Part shown: piece after piece, positions 12,001 to 18,300 of the stretch
How the letters are laid out: the number at the start of each line of letters is the position of its first letter
Numbering within the stretch: the stretch's first letter is position 1
Assembly: GCA_038869515.1 (NCBI GenBank)
Contig: JAWCQZ010000004.1
Location: 62,001 to 126,000, forward strand
Direction: 5' to 3'
From: JAWCQZ01 sp038869515 [NCBI: Halobacteria archaeon]
GTDB lineage: Archaea; Halobacteriota; Syntropharchaeia; JACQPP01
DNA length: 64,000 nucleotides
Translations under genes and position numbers: made by a program
Notes under the pieces: generated by a model
Database searches by the model: none
Told to the model about the DNA's origin: nothing
Seen by the model: the letters and a program-made list of their open reading frames with translations, nothing else

Positions 12001-12511
12001 CCACCAGGAACCCGGTCTCGTAGGCTCCCTTGTCGGTGGTGACGACCGCCCTGTGGTAGCCCCGCCCCAGGTGCTCGCGGGAGATGCGGAGGTGGGTGTT
12101 CTGTCGCTCCAAGGTGTAGGGGGTCTCACTCCCGTCCACCGTGAGGCCGGTGATGGCCTCTCCGCGCCGCAGGGTGAGGTTGAGGACGGCCAACTTCACG
12201 TCTTCCCCGGTGGCGAAGGCGGGGCGGATGGGGCGAATGGGGGAGTCGGCGACCCCCAGGCCCTTCACGGCCGGGGCCGCGCTTTCGCGCCCGCCCTCGC
12301 GCGCGTGTGTTGCAAGTCCAGTCGCGCGAGCGATTTCGTCGCGCGAGTCGTCGGCAACGTTGGTTTGAGCGCGCGAGCCGTCGGCAACGCTGGTTCGATA
12401 GGTCGTGTCAGGAGCGGTGGTCGAGGCCTGGCCCGCGTCCGGCCCGACCGAGCCGGTCAGGAGGGCGGCGGCGAGGATGGCGAAGATGGCCAGAAGAAGG
12501 CGCTGATTCAC
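1..12511 (-). CDS. Giant secreted repeat-rich surface protein (C-terminus outside window)
   Basis: One reading frame runs from a GTG at 12511 to the window edge without a stop: at least 4170 codons. I checked the frame at both ends and at several internal points. A GGGAGG lies 5-6 nt before the GTG. The N-terminus (MNQRLLLAIFAILAA...) is a signal peptide. Residues about 135-230 resemble a macroglobulin MG2/Ig-like fold. The rest is beta-rich, loaded with N-x-S/T sequons and paired cysteines, and built from recurring blocks: a (E/Q)KDD-type motif followed by VNRSG-like text, a WNFSV motif, and a DDC motif, with anchors about 2 kb apart. It is probably an exported, glycosylated S-layer or adhesin-like protein; function is unknown. 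Codons are less GC-rich between about 9.6 and 11.6 kb. No membrane anchor is visible because the C-terminus is missing. Confidence 0.9.
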   Translation of the reverse strand, partial: MNQRLLLAIFAILAAALLTGSVGPDAGQASTTAPDTTYRTSVADGSRAQTNVADDSRDEIARATGLATHAREGGRESAAPAVKGLGVADSPIRPIRPAFATGEDVKLAVLNLTLRRGEAITGLTVDGSETPYTLERQNTHLRISREHLGRGYHRAVVTTDKGAYETGFLVGLVNLNTPKATYAPGERVQVAVGVMDWQGFRVKDAKVAVEVEGPDGVGGDFLGIPKGDGTYTVNLTAGAPGRYTLKATATQEDAPTDDVQSFFEVRRGEAFTLERDGPTVTYMKPYDMRLRLRAETTCSETRLVEQVPSDVAIVGTTEGGRVESAQNGSKSIVWDFGALSPGDVREVAYTFQGPDVSPAYFTLGPARVEYDGMQWEEKRGHEVAVDVQYYYVLWNFTYRTPSNLTYGNVSIEPRAICRGFNYTLNVTVIDTADDATSPTQDWRLEIQPDGAAGFSLVPQYPSTLTEDGWSTILNPMTFGGLGATDACAQGGTDHCEWYRYYINTSTAASTNKTKHTLRINPAQLPSSVRSVDGTATNLMNVELNNCTDVSLANRSMKVFSPTGEEGKAMAGHSNYVVAPLTNYNTAPVSNVRATLRILDQGGNSVNWLLIQNQTQDLGTFEGAINPPNWSHVTLVRWDFIPPDNVDASQTYTAQVTVDGKTFNRSFTFYTTDSGQPSPLTIFLADQQGLNIEGNTAPGRRNLRHIYACNYGDYNLSINVSATSLLMTPAAGSGIIAYDPPATSATTASLIEWQGQKVATSTCWRGTIIYGGGTDIDPGMEEFNVQAQYTDNFTGANVIVSKFVQVQTDPRAQNLYADFFTAAFDFNPAAPAFRTTSISNTSSANIILNMTYANADAPGADKRAFTIELSIPPGFDRPQKFYYNGPTATNSCTITNNPFPPDEGFPRGSLHEGWNVRWSVDNPSVFFLCDPGGPLANQTLSINFTADVNITNQSGYPQFAPGGKVFTISSPIWSGRARIASGNLQRAVLDLQGPWVKAIPRSNSSAQTFPTTESKSIATGLANALDFPSTALACANFSASWEVFNKGNAPMGLNIGANFSEFFPTLPALWANRSAIGYDETEFTYAGKQNAGNSVYFAGNNSVKYNNTQSVFIFWPGGRANHSFYYNHTLEVPWNQSDASKDRNDLTNWPYLFRSFTGNDTRNFTHPRFHVPFACGVNLTIDTISFPATINKGTNITVTASIRNDGKGDGYLYANASLNSPYGFAYGVAPFPTTNATAEGTISRDGGTKTLSYLVNVPDDAGLCGQTIPITVGVNATTGYNRTANVTRSASSPAISCPVSPIEVRNEKVKNSTSGEAEGWGVPLWNFSVEVLDTNTTARVVTVELWIQTPNGTLLYNTTNVTPATWTYVNFDVVNDSANLRRFTRADIGAATYSFFVKNLSVTNATANRSFTVEKDDVRFEPLSNFSRGFNYSLNRSDTRFLADLSTTAEINTSLTLTTRLREENLTLAMPGVNGTLWATRDNSTFVSVAPLLLNASSQFTTAFNPDCNNQTGPQRWKVVISGTTGGAGRSASGEEAYIANDSATQGYHAATGGGMEYNMTVIGSLRFPSALDQSDTLVKQWDSVDITATLQDDCATEMNLTALGGNIRFLFSHNATPTVNFTCANTSTWSAAFPTNNVTRLGGSAYRCRLEPYTAAWTGAGLLRGLYDITVVANSSNYNNATLIAPQVLTIITPPRLENATTNRSTDPWGHARNFSAILRDNPGDYVNLTAFASVGVNTYQVGSFNVSPGIAGLRYGFNWTYRCGASAAANQPLRFWFTASDNQSLNQPAVSGQPVNDTDTTQNDLAKYNTSAPTSGSDTFTLQKDVLRLDLSSGNDSTSTLGGSPDALLGVISVGLNNSSSISVAPPTVVFWVANKTGAGDAAFLQVGTNSTPFSANHTDAFDPDTDEPTPAWTGGLKKWKANVTSSDPCYSPNESRNPFAADGSPSADGLFNVTVVSPAAGVEFRQARLGNHFSGASSGLADGWGTNWNFSVEVNDLNGTVNRTVTVQLELGTASNGSRILGSVNLTPDSSGRWWANDSASFPNSLGNTSNVTFLDSDWARVNFTVSNASVNHTSLRPADVGVSTFRFLLFNGTSHASASVKNQSANASFTIEKDDVVFELCGNCTGEIVNRSLPLTTVLNLSVRIRDENGSIIGNSSFVDFFVNVSPGTYNKYNNYTFPADAGLSHPSWRFLFNPGCSAADGHGRFEVGYHDWYAALNSSDPAYKAQDSRQNFTTSIRVFGNLSNANQDPNGGPEDDRTQGTNLTAQLVVRNDCGEAMNLATSAVNMTFRHQNASSGIEYACPNKVQVVDGFFQCEFDTINRTEGRYHYVTSSNLSFHYNGTTNASNYGGIENQTNAFYLTTSPVLKQANITTIQDEAWSVPRNFTVNLTETSGDNTSVTLRVSVGGTDQPLGSKHCPPDCVGNVATSLGAQINFTNIVLANYSWFNCASHANREAQFYFVAADNVTSNQIYQAQTHTRSTQGITSLYVNSDDRFQVEKADAAITHVAGNGTAAQPGSPTTLHASVFDLDRNTSALDNNTSDGRNFNATVRFNVTASVVPATDYADLAPDSETNQSGNATRSFDGSGFAPSGERNWRAYIPSADACYKFNKTSNLNVTVIVPNSLPRFRNITILTQLENDTDLAGPSGGWGRVWNFSVAVNDSDDASVRVGLEIDTGAGFVERAVNASVDVSGGQWNYTNFTVPFYPANITGAARYRFNVSNINGINVSPERTFIITEDLVRFALQANGTGQPVNRSQMRYLANGSQENETGVDLTFITRLFDNETGNGTNLYTNAIQGILEATTTGTTFVEVLNATTDSTGNASYVFNPGCSPEYRVESSAHRWRVRINASDPAFQPNSSEENATYTFQVVGSLQATNFGLTSSSITRWDTVEAQVELQDDCSNAINLTALGGRGSFKFEHNTTPAVAFDCANNSAWTSGDNVVRRFGSSGYICRLRPLTAPWGGAGLSRGYYNVTVVTNATNFNNGTLITPAALFIETPPRVKNATAIPLEDGFGRSFNITGQVYDNAGDNVTVRVEVDYGVGFKDFGSKVCRSNTSASDCTGTLNNTSAGGARVSFLVNFTPDNVTTPPKSVKFRFVYNDTESLSTCFGAGTCPTTSVTNPTTDVIGRDYLSDVDALKILRDDLNLTAVSGNASTVNRSGGQSRTLAVQVNDTDRNWTRVAGHTLPGAYDPAPVVRFNITTDGAAFSIASNATGETYNFTNATGAALFDVNPSCSVSVGKQLWRALTVDEPSFPNNNTYNDSTSANYTLYVVGDLKMNQSSNGSADASDRDVDTRPNQTGGAGPPNFEDTYPQGSTLYLLVNVTDDCEAPINNSTSPTLTLTNYSASETLSPAACGPESTGRYNCTWTPSATSPLGNLDLIVSLERNDTVDGVAIYNNITYTRPGAVIITTAGNIAPTATVNSPGNGTNPPAAWGNRSYFNITVTDSDTTQTVLVRLFLNKSETPPANTSTNWKNQTGVTGACLASGGCVVNLSAWVSSADVGTMNWQVSVDDQVGGVSATSGAYAVQKDEVEFTVMASPPATVNRSGSQNASLNVQVLDRTNGSAPVGTGPRPEANCTLYVTTNGSGTGTFETIGFNTTSGGTCYRSYDPASHVFVGAQEWRMGVRMDAPGDAYYVVNNSSDTAITVVGDLRLNITSPQGLNFGNGSTILFRGNLTSDNGTAVADAWANFSFEHAGLNFTAGTCAPTDNASNGTYSCNRTVDIAQMPGGKYNVTLNASRTFYNFNTTTESNDTTGRGFFIQVPPVLSASRIVPGTAVWALGTGGPNFVFNATLNDDDDTVTVKFEANCATSGQSGSTCPAGWQDLSVNSPGVVTACAVSPANPVADPENRNVSCNPKFQYGAVGTWEWRVNATDAYGNATTLYGANFTVTKRGASFVHVQGNGSSVNRTGAQNTSLQVRVVDSLLGGVPGEHLIVLPGDGTVTGSYEVTNDTGATIFGPALTAAVWGGSKFLNTTGTNLPVPFDPGCAYQVGPQRWRALFDGNNYYNASASNVSLGANFSVNVTSYLSNQIALPLGGSDNYTRLKAGVSAGVVPINGTVQDDCGFVDAATVTYNVLFNDNTTPPGSVDAATNVPGGVYLSNYTSAGASPFGLYLIWLNSSKNAPYYSTGNFSLNPAFYLGQRPELTGASVNLVTSAWGRNRSY

Positions 12512-12552
12512 TTTCGCCTCCCGCCCGGAAAATCTTCATCTGGCCGGAAACC

Positions 12553-12867
12553 ATGTTCTTGAACATGGTCCGCAGAAAGCGCGGCGGTGTGCGCCTCCCG
12601 CCGATCCGCGGGGAGCTCCAGAGCCCGGTCCTCATCGCTCCCGAGTCGGTCGATGCCCTGGTCAACGGCCTGGTGGCAAGCCTTCCGGCCGCCGTGGGGA
12701 CTGCAGTGGACAACCGGCTCCAGGGCAGGAAGCTGCTCCGGGAGATCGCCAGCCAGCTCAACGTGATGAACAGCAAGCTCGACAGGGTTGTCGAGAAACT
12801 GGACCGGCTGGGCAGGAAGAGCAGCCTCGAGCACTCCAAAATCCTCAGGTCGGTTCGAGGAAGCTGA
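12553..12867 (+). CDS. Small coiled-coil protein, unknown function
   Basis: A 104-residue frame starts at ATG 12553 (another ATG follows at 12565) and diverges from the giant surface-protein gene, leaving about 41 bp between the starts. The N-terminus is basic (MVRRKRGG). The middle is mildly hydrophobic. The C-terminal half has regular leucine/valine spacing (LNVMNSKLDRVVEKLDRL), suggesting a coiled coil, and ends in a basic tail. I recognise no family. The frame is open further upstream, but that part is low-complexity Arg/Ser text and looks non-coding. The call rests on sensible composition in the last 100 residues; it could be a chance frame in GC-rich DNA. Confidence 0.4.
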   Translation: MFLNMVRRKRGGVRLPPIRGELQSPVLIAPESVDALVNGLVASLPAAVGTAVDNRLQGRKLLREIASQLNVMNSKLDRVVEKLDRLGRKSSLEHSKILRSVRGS

Positions 12868-13569
12868 GCATCGCCTTCCCGAGGTCGTCGCCAGCGCCGC
12901 GAGCCGCCAGTTCCCCCTGCTGTTAGACCCGTCATACGCGCGCCCGACGGCTCCCGCCCGCCCGACGTCGGGCGTAGAATAAAAAAAAGTCTCTTTCATA
13001 TACGGGGCGGAGTTCCCGCCGACCCGGCGGGGGCGGCTCCGGGCGGCCCAGGCGGAACCGGTCCAGGAGCTCCGGAGGGCCCAGGGGGAGGGGGTGCGCC
13101 AGGCCGACTCGTGCCAGCCGCCGAGGCGCGCGACCCGCCCCGTTTCCGCATCGGAACGCGGGGGTCGTGCGCCGGGCTCCACGCGGGGGCACGGGGGGGC
13201 GGGCGGCTTCGGCTCGGGAGGGGAGGGACTGAATGGGGACCCCGGGGTCTCCTGGGGGGTGCTTTGAGTGGTGAGAGGGGTGGGGGTGAGGACTCGGCTC
13301 TGGGTTTGGAGTGTGTAGTTAATCTGTTGGCTGCTTTCGTAGAGCAGAGTGGCAGAAACAGGAGTCTCTGGTCTGTTGCCTGGCGCCATACCTCACCCCA
13401 ATTGGCAGTAGTCCGGGTGTTTGTCTTAAAGATTGTCATGTGTTAATTTTTAGGAGTGTTGTTATTGATAGCGGTTTTTAATAAGTAAAAAATTAAAAAA
13501 CGTAATCTGTAATTATATTAAATCTAACTTGTTTACAAATACAAAATTTAACCATCATCTTGCCGAAGT

Positions 13570-13588
13570 TTTGGCAAAATCGGCCAAA
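13570..13588. repeat. Inverted repeat in AT-rich island
   Basis: TTTGGC and GCCAAA form perfect 6-bp arms around a 7-nt spacer inside the AT-rich stretch. It could be a protein-binding site; nothing ties it to a particular factor. Confidence 0.4.
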
Positions 13589-14047
13589 TTACTTCTACAA
13601 TTAAACATAATCGCAACTGGGCAGATTTAAAGTACAATCCGGCCATGAGGTGGCTGTACACACATTCCGGACCACCTTGAATGGAGCTCGAAATGGGGCG
13701 ACTACAGCCCCGGCTCAGCGCAGAAGTGGAGTCCCGGGCCCAAAGGGAGAGTTGGGAGGGGAGAGCGAGTCGAGCGAACCTTCGTTTGCAGGACACGCAG
13801 GGCCCGGGAAGGGAGGTCTCCAATACCCCCTGCGCAGTGCCCACAGAAAAAGATTGCGCTTTGTTAATTACAAGAAGTTAAGCCTCTTTAGAGTTGGTTA
13901 TGGGCAGTTTTTAATTTAACAAAATTATAGCGCGGAACCCTGCCATCCGCTCGCGCTTCGCGCTCGCTTCGGGCGGGTTCCGCGGGGGCCGACCCCCGGG
14001 GACCCCGTCGCGCGGGGGGAGGCCCCGGGGGTGGGGCCGCCCTTTTG

Positions 14048-14068
14048 CGCGCGGGCTCCGCCCGCGCG
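14048..14068. repeat. Perfect GC hairpin upstream of the helicase gene
   Basis: CGCGCGGGC and GCCCGCGCG are a 9-bp perfect stem with a TCC loop, about 90 nt before the helicase start. The same stem-TCC-stem layout appears in the hairpin inside etfA and behind tRNA-Gln, so it may belong to a family of GC palindromes. Confidence 0.5.
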
Positions 14069-14158
14069 GAAAGCGGCCTATGTTCCTGACAGAAGGCCCA
14101 CGGACCGCCTATCGAGCAACTCTCCAGAGTCAATATCCCCCCGAGAAACTGGAGGGGG

Positions 14159-16954
14159 ATGGCCGAGGCCCGCGGCATCACCACCCTGCTCTCCCGCCGC
14201 GGCTGGACTCCGACGCCGGCCCAGGAGCGCGCACACTCCCCCATCCTCTCCGGCCGCAACCTCCTCCTCGTCGCCCCGACCGGCTCGGGCAAGACCGAAG
14301 CGGCACTCATCCCGCTCATCGAGCGGTGCAAGGGTCCCGGGCCGCCCTCCATCCGCATCCTCTACATCACCCCTCTCCGCGCCCTCAACCGCGACCTCGT
14401 GACCCGCCTCCGCACACTGGCCGACGAGCACGGTCTCCGGACCGAGGTGCGCCATGGCGACACCCCGTCGGCCGAGAGGCGCAAGCAGTCACTCCGGCCT
14501 CCGGACATTCTCCTGACAACTCCCGAGTCCCTCCAGGCGATGCTCCTGGGCCGCAACCTCCGGGCCCACCTGCGCAGCGTGAAGGCCGTGGTGGTGGACG
14601 AGGTCCATGAATTGGCCGGGAACAAGCGGGGGGCGCAACTGGCCGTGGGGCTGGAGCGGCTGGCCCGGGTCGCGGGCGAATTTCAAAGGATCGGCCTGAG
14701 CGCCACCGCCGGAACCCCCGAGCGGCTCGCGGCGCTCCTCTGCGGGGGCCGCCCCTGCGACGTCGAGGTCGTGCCCATGGCGCGCGCCCTGACCCTCGCC
14801 GTCGTGCGCCCGGTCGCCTCCTCGGTCGCGGACCTCGACCTCGCGGGCCGCCTCGGGGTCGAGGCGGACCTCGCGGCGCGGTTGCGCTGGTTGGCCCGCG
14901 AAATCGAGTCGCATCCCGGCGCGCTCGTCTTCACCAACACCCGGCAGACCGCCGAGGTGCTCGGCTCGCGGCTCAAGCAGATGGGCGCGTCCGTGGAGGT
15001 CCACCACGGCTCCCTCTCGGCCCCCGTGCGCGTCGAGGCGGAGGAGCGCTTCCGGCGCGGGGAGGTGCGGGCGCTCGTCTGCACGTCGAGCCTCGAACTC
15101 GGAATCGACATCGGGAGTGTGGATTTCGTCGTCCAGTACGGCTCCCCGCGGCAGGTGTCGCGGCTGGTGCAGCGGGCGGGCCGCTCGGGCCACCGGCCCG
15201 GCGCCGAGGCGCGCTGCGCGGTGGTTGCGACCGACCTCGACGACCTCCTCGAGTGCGCCGTCATCGCCCGGAGGGCCGCCGCGGGCGAGCTGGAGCCCGT
15301 GGAGCCCATCCCGCAGCCGCTCGACGTCCTCGCCAACCAACTCTGCGCCATGCTGGTCGAGGGAGTCCCGAAGGACGAGGTCCCCGCCCTCCTTCGTCGC
15401 GCGGAGCCCTTCCGGGACCTCGGCGGCGAGACCCTCGGCCGGGTCGCCGAATCCCTCCAGCAGGCGGGCCTCCGTCCCCGCGGGAGCGCGCGGCGCTACG
15501 TGGTGGAGAACCTCTCAATGATTCCCGACGAGAAGAAACTGGAACTCTACGACCTGGCGCGGCGAAAAACCGTGGGGAGCCTCGATGAGGCGTTCGTGCT
15601 GAAGTTCTCCGAGCCCGGCTCGACCGTCATCGTGCGGGGCGAGGCGTGGCGGGTCGTTTCAATCGAGTCTGGAGACCCTCGGAAGGAGAAGCCCGGCCGC
15701 GTCCTCGTCGAGCCCCTCCCGTCCCTCGAAGGGGAAGTGCCCCACTGGGAGGGCGAGGAGATTCTCGTCCCCCGCGAGGTCGCGGAGGAGGTTGGCGCCG
15801 TCCGCCGCCGGGTGGCCGACGGGCTCGCCGCGGGAAACTCGGACCGGGAGGCGGCCGAGGCGGTCGCGCGCGACTATCCGGTCTCGCCCGCTGCCCTGGA
15901 GCCGCTCATCGCCACTCTGAGGGAGCACGCGGGGGCCGCCCCGGTGCCGGACGACCGGACGCTCCTCGCCGAAATCGGCCCCCGGGAGACGACACTCCAC
16001 CTCTGCGGCGGCCACCGCCTCAACGAGGCCGTCGGGCGGGCGGTCGCGACGCTCCTCTCGGCCCGGACCGGCTCCTCGGTCGCCCTGCGCGCGGAGCCGA
16101 CCCGCATCCACCTCACCCACCCCCCGAAGGCGCCGGTGCGCGCGGTCCTCAAGGAGTTGCGGCCGGAGCACGCCGGACTCGCGGAGCGCGCCCTCCGGGG
16201 GACCCCGCTGGCCCTCTGGAAGACGGCCCACGTGGCGCGCAAGTTCGGCCTCCTCGCGCGGGGGGCGCTCCTCGACTCCCGGGCCGCCCGGATGTGGAAG
16301 GGGAGTCCGGTCGAGGAGGAGGCGCTCCGGGAACTCGCGCGCGAGCGGCTCGACATCAAGGGGGCCCGGAGGGTGCTGGACGACCTGGCGTCGGGCCGAC
16401 TGGCGCTGAAGTTCTCCGGCCCCACTCCCCTCGGCCGGGGGCCCGACCGGGCGAGGGAACTGCTCCTGCCCGAGCGGGCGGTCGGCTCCATCCTGAAGGC
16501 GCTGGAGGCGCGCATCCTGCGCGACCGGGTGGCGCTCGCCTGCGTCGCGTGCGGCAAATACCGGGTCGTCAAGACCGTCGCCTCGGTCGAGCCGAAGCCG
16601 GAGTGCCCCAAGTGCGGCTCGCGGCTCCTCGCGGCGCTGAAGCCGTGGGAGGCGCCCGACCCGCGCCACCTCGGCCCGCCCCCCCGGGGCGCCCCGCCCG
16701 GCCCGGAGCCAGCCGGAAGAAAGCGCCTGCGGAGGAACGCCAACGTCGTCCTCTCCTACGGCCGCGACGCGGTCTTCGCCCTCTCCGCCCGCGGGGTCGG
16801 GCCCGAGACTGCGGCCCGCATCCTGGGAAAGCATACAACCGGAAAGGTGGAACGGGAGGCGATGCTGCGGGACCTCTGGGAGGCGGAGCGGAACTACGCC
16901 CGGACGCGGTCGTTCTGGAGCGAACCCGAGAAGGTCGGGTCAGGGCGCAAATGA
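14159..16954 (+). CDS. lhr: Lhr-type superfamily 2 DNA/RNA helicase
   Basis: 931 residues, the usual size for archaeal Lhr-like helicases. Visible motifs are Walker A APTGSGKT at 39-46, the DEVH box at 147-150, SAT at 181-183, then in the second RecA domain FTNTRQTAE, TSSLELGIDIG and QRAGRSGHR. The Lhr winged-helix/beta-barrel region follows. Near 795-819 two CxxC pairs form a zinc finger-like insert. The family unwinds DNA or DNA-RNA hybrids with 3'-5' polarity and is linked to repair and recombination. GGAGGGG sits directly before ATG 14159. The gene overlaps the next one by ATGA, so they are probably co-transcribed. Confidence 0.93.
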   Translation: MAEARGITTLLSRRGWTPTPAQERAHSPILSGRNLLLVAPTGSGKTEAALIPLIERCKGPGPPSIRILYITPLRALNRDLVTRLRTLADEHGLRTEVRHGDTPSAERRKQSLRPPDILLTTPESLQAMLLGRNLRAHLRSVKAVVVDEVHELAGNKRGAQLAVGLERLARVAGEFQRIGLSATAGTPERLAALLCGGRPCDVEVVPMARALTLAVVRPVASSVADLDLAGRLGVEADLAARLRWLAREIESHPGALVFTNTRQTAEVLGSRLKQMGASVEVHHGSLSAPVRVEAEERFRRGEVRALVCTSSLELGIDIGSVDFVVQYGSPRQVSRLVQRAGRSGHRPGAEARCAVVATDLDDLLECAVIARRAAAGELEPVEPIPQPLDVLANQLCAMLVEGVPKDEVPALLRRAEPFRDLGGETLGRVAESLQQAGLRPRGSARRYVVENLSMIPDEKKLELYDLARRKTVGSLDEAFVLKFSEPGSTVIVRGEAWRVVSIESGDPRKEKPGRVLVEPLPSLEGEVPHWEGEEILVPREVAEEVGAVRRRVADGLAAGNSDREAAEAVARDYPVSPAALEPLIATLREHAGAAPVPDDRTLLAEIGPRETTLHLCGGHRLNEAVGRAVATLLSARTGSSVALRAEPTRIHLTHPPKAPVRAVLKELRPEHAGLAERALRGTPLALWKTAHVARKFGLLARGALLDSRAARMWKGSPVEEEALRELARERLDIKGARRVLDDLASGRLALKFSGPTPLGRGPDRARELLLPERAVGSILKALEARILRDRVALACVACGKYRVVKTVASVEPKPECPKCGSRLLAALKPWEAPDPRHLGPPPRGAPPGPEPAGRKRLRRNANVVLSYGRDAVFALSARGVGPETAARILGKHTTGKVEREAMLRDLWEAERNYARTRSFWSEPEKVGSGRK

Positions 16955-17652
16955 GAGAGTTCCTCGTCATTCCCGCCCTCGACCTCTCCCGGGGGCGCGC
17001 CGTGAAGCTCCACGCCGCGCAGCCCGGAACGGGGCGAGACTACGGCGAGCCCCTCCGCTGGCTCCGGGAGTGGGAGATGGCGGCGCCGGGGCTGGTCATG
17101 CTCTTCGACATCGACGCCCACTTCAAATCGGGGAGCAACGGCGACCTCCTGCGCCGCCTGGTGGCCGAAGCGGGGCCCCGGACCGGCGTCATCGTGGGCG
17201 GCGGCATCGCGACCCGGGAGGCGGCGGCCCGCTGGCTCGACTGCGACCCGCGGGTCCGGGTCCTCCTCCTTGACCCCGCGAGCCGCGACCCCGACCTGGT
17301 GCGGGGGGTGGTGGGGACCTACGGGCGTCACCGGCTCTACCTTGGCCTCAACCGCCGCACCAATTCCTCGCTGGTGGAGACCATCGAGCGGGCCAATGGA
17401 CTCGGCACCTCGTCGGCGGGGGTCATCGTGACCGACCTCGACCGGGACGCCACCGGCGCGGGGCTCGACATGGACCTCTTCGGGGCCCTCTGCCGGGAGG
17501 TCCGGGTGCCGCTCATCGCCGCCGGGGGACTCGCCCGCAAGGAGGAGATCCGGGATTTGAAGGCCCTCGGGGCGGCGGGGGTCGTGGTGGGGAAGGCGAT
17601 TTTCGACAGGCGGTATACGTTGAAGGAGTTGCTGTCCGAAGCGAGGAGGTAG
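16951..17652 (+). CDS. HisA/HisF-family (beta/alpha)8-barrel protein
   Basis: 233 residues, starting at the ATG that overlaps the helicase stop (ATGA). The start IPALDLSRGRAVKL is the HisA-type first strand with Asp11, and TDLDRDATGAG at 151-161 matches the HisA TDIxRDGT segment with its second acidic residue. VGGGIA near 82 and AAGGLA near 190 are the phosphate-binding loops. True HisA isomerises ProFAR in histidine synthesis. No his genes adjoin it here and hisH lies about 7 kb away on the other strand, so it could be HisA itself or one of the HisA-like paralogues archaea use in other pathways. Confidence 0.8.
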   Translation: MREFLVIPALDLSRGRAVKLHAAQPGTGRDYGEPLRWLREWEMAAPGLVMLFDIDAHFKSGSNGDLLRRLVAEAGPRTGVIVGGGIATREAAARWLDCDPRVRVLLLDPASRDPDLVRGVVGTYGRHRLYLGLNRRTNSSLVETIERANGLGTSSAGVIVTDLDRDATGAGLDMDLFGALCREVRVPLIAAGGLARKEEIRDLKALGAAGVVVGKAIFDRRYTLKELLSEARR

Positions 17653-17665
17653 CCAAGTTGGGGTT

Positions 17666-18136
17666 TCAGGACCCCCGCTTAGGTCTCCACCCTGCCTCTC
17701 CTTCGGGAGGCTCCCCAAAGCCGTGGCAGGTTTCTGGAATCCTGAAGGGGGGCTTAACTGTGTGCGCCCGGAACAAGATCACCGGCCCGCACTTTCTTAA
17801 TTCCCGAGGATTCTCCGCCCAGAAAGGTGGTATAGGCTCCGGCCCCCAAGCGAGAACGGAGGACCAGCGGTCGTAGTTCTTAGAGAGCCAGTCCATCATT
17901 CTCACGGCCACTTCCTCGCTAAACGGCCTCAGGACTACATCCACCTCGTCGCCGTCGGCCTGTAGCCTCTCGTCGCAGACGTCGAAGACTCTGATGAATC
18001 CCCCGTCTAGTTCCCAGGCGTCCACGGTGACCGTCCCGAAGCGGCCCAGATGTGGCTCTTCGACGATTTCGCTCTCAATGAGCCTGATTTCCTTGTAGCG
18101 AGTCGGTTTTCGGCGGGCAACAACGGCTCGGACCAT
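17666..18136 (-). CDS. Hypothetical protein
   Basis: 156 residues from ATG 18136. A TATA-like box centred 27 nt upstream supports a leaderless start there rather than at an upstream in-frame ATG. The protein begins MVRAVVARRKPTRY, continues with mixed charged strands (FGTVTVDAWELDGGF, DEVDVVLRPF) and a Trp-rich segment (MMDWLSKNYDRW), and ends in a Pro/Gly-rich tail. There is no signal peptide or membrane segment. I recognise no family. Composition looks like a real soluble alpha/beta protein. It converges with the HisA-like gene, with about 13 bp between the stops. Confidence 0.55.
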   Translation of the reverse strand: MVRAVVARRKPTRYKEIRLIESEIVEEPHLGRFGTVTVDAWELDGGFIRVFDVCDERLQADGDEVDVVLRPFSEEVAVRMMDWLSKNYDRWSSVLAWGPEPIPPFWAENPRELRKCGPVILFRAHTVKPPFRIPETCHGFGEPPEGEAGWRPKRGS

Positions 18137-18156
18137 GAACAAACAGGGTGGTACAA

Positions 18157-18169
18157 GAGTTATACTTTG
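18157..18169 (-). promoter_or_regulatory. TATA-like promoter for the 18136 gene
   Basis: Read on the minus strand the site is CAAAGTATAACTC, centred about 27 nt before ATG 18136, the archaeal box A spacing for a leaderless transcript. Confidence 0.5.
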
Positions 18170-18300
18170 TGCTATGTTTCCGATGGCGCCCATCGACCTT
18201 AATCCGTAGTGGAAATGGCGCCGAATCCGCCGTGAAGGAGACAGAGATACCCTCCGTTACCTTTTTGCAGAGGACCCTATACCTTTGGCTCGACGCTCCA

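Larger units (their letters stand above)
12868..14158. other. Long intergenic region with AT-rich islands
   Basis: I see no convincing gene. Reading frames here give Pro/Gly/Arg/Ser-rich text. An A8 run at about 12981-12988 would be an oligo-T terminator for a minus-strand transcript. 13440-13640 and 13855-13930 are strikingly AT-rich against the GC-rich background, and the first contains an inverted repeat. 13935-14070 is extremely GC-rich with nested hairpins. I looked for RNase P, SRP and 5S RNA landmarks and did not recognise any. The region could hold a structured RNA, regulatory DNA or an origin-like element. Confidence 0.6.

Noticed and set aside
12996-13439. 147-codon minus-strand frame just before an oligo-T run
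   Set aside because: After the first 40 residues it becomes Pro/Arg-rich and there is no start signal at the right distance. It may be an RNA gene, but coding is unsupported.
13650-13919. Short plus-strand frames between the AT-rich islands
   Set aside because: Ordinary-looking but short, with no promoter spacing and no recognisable motif.
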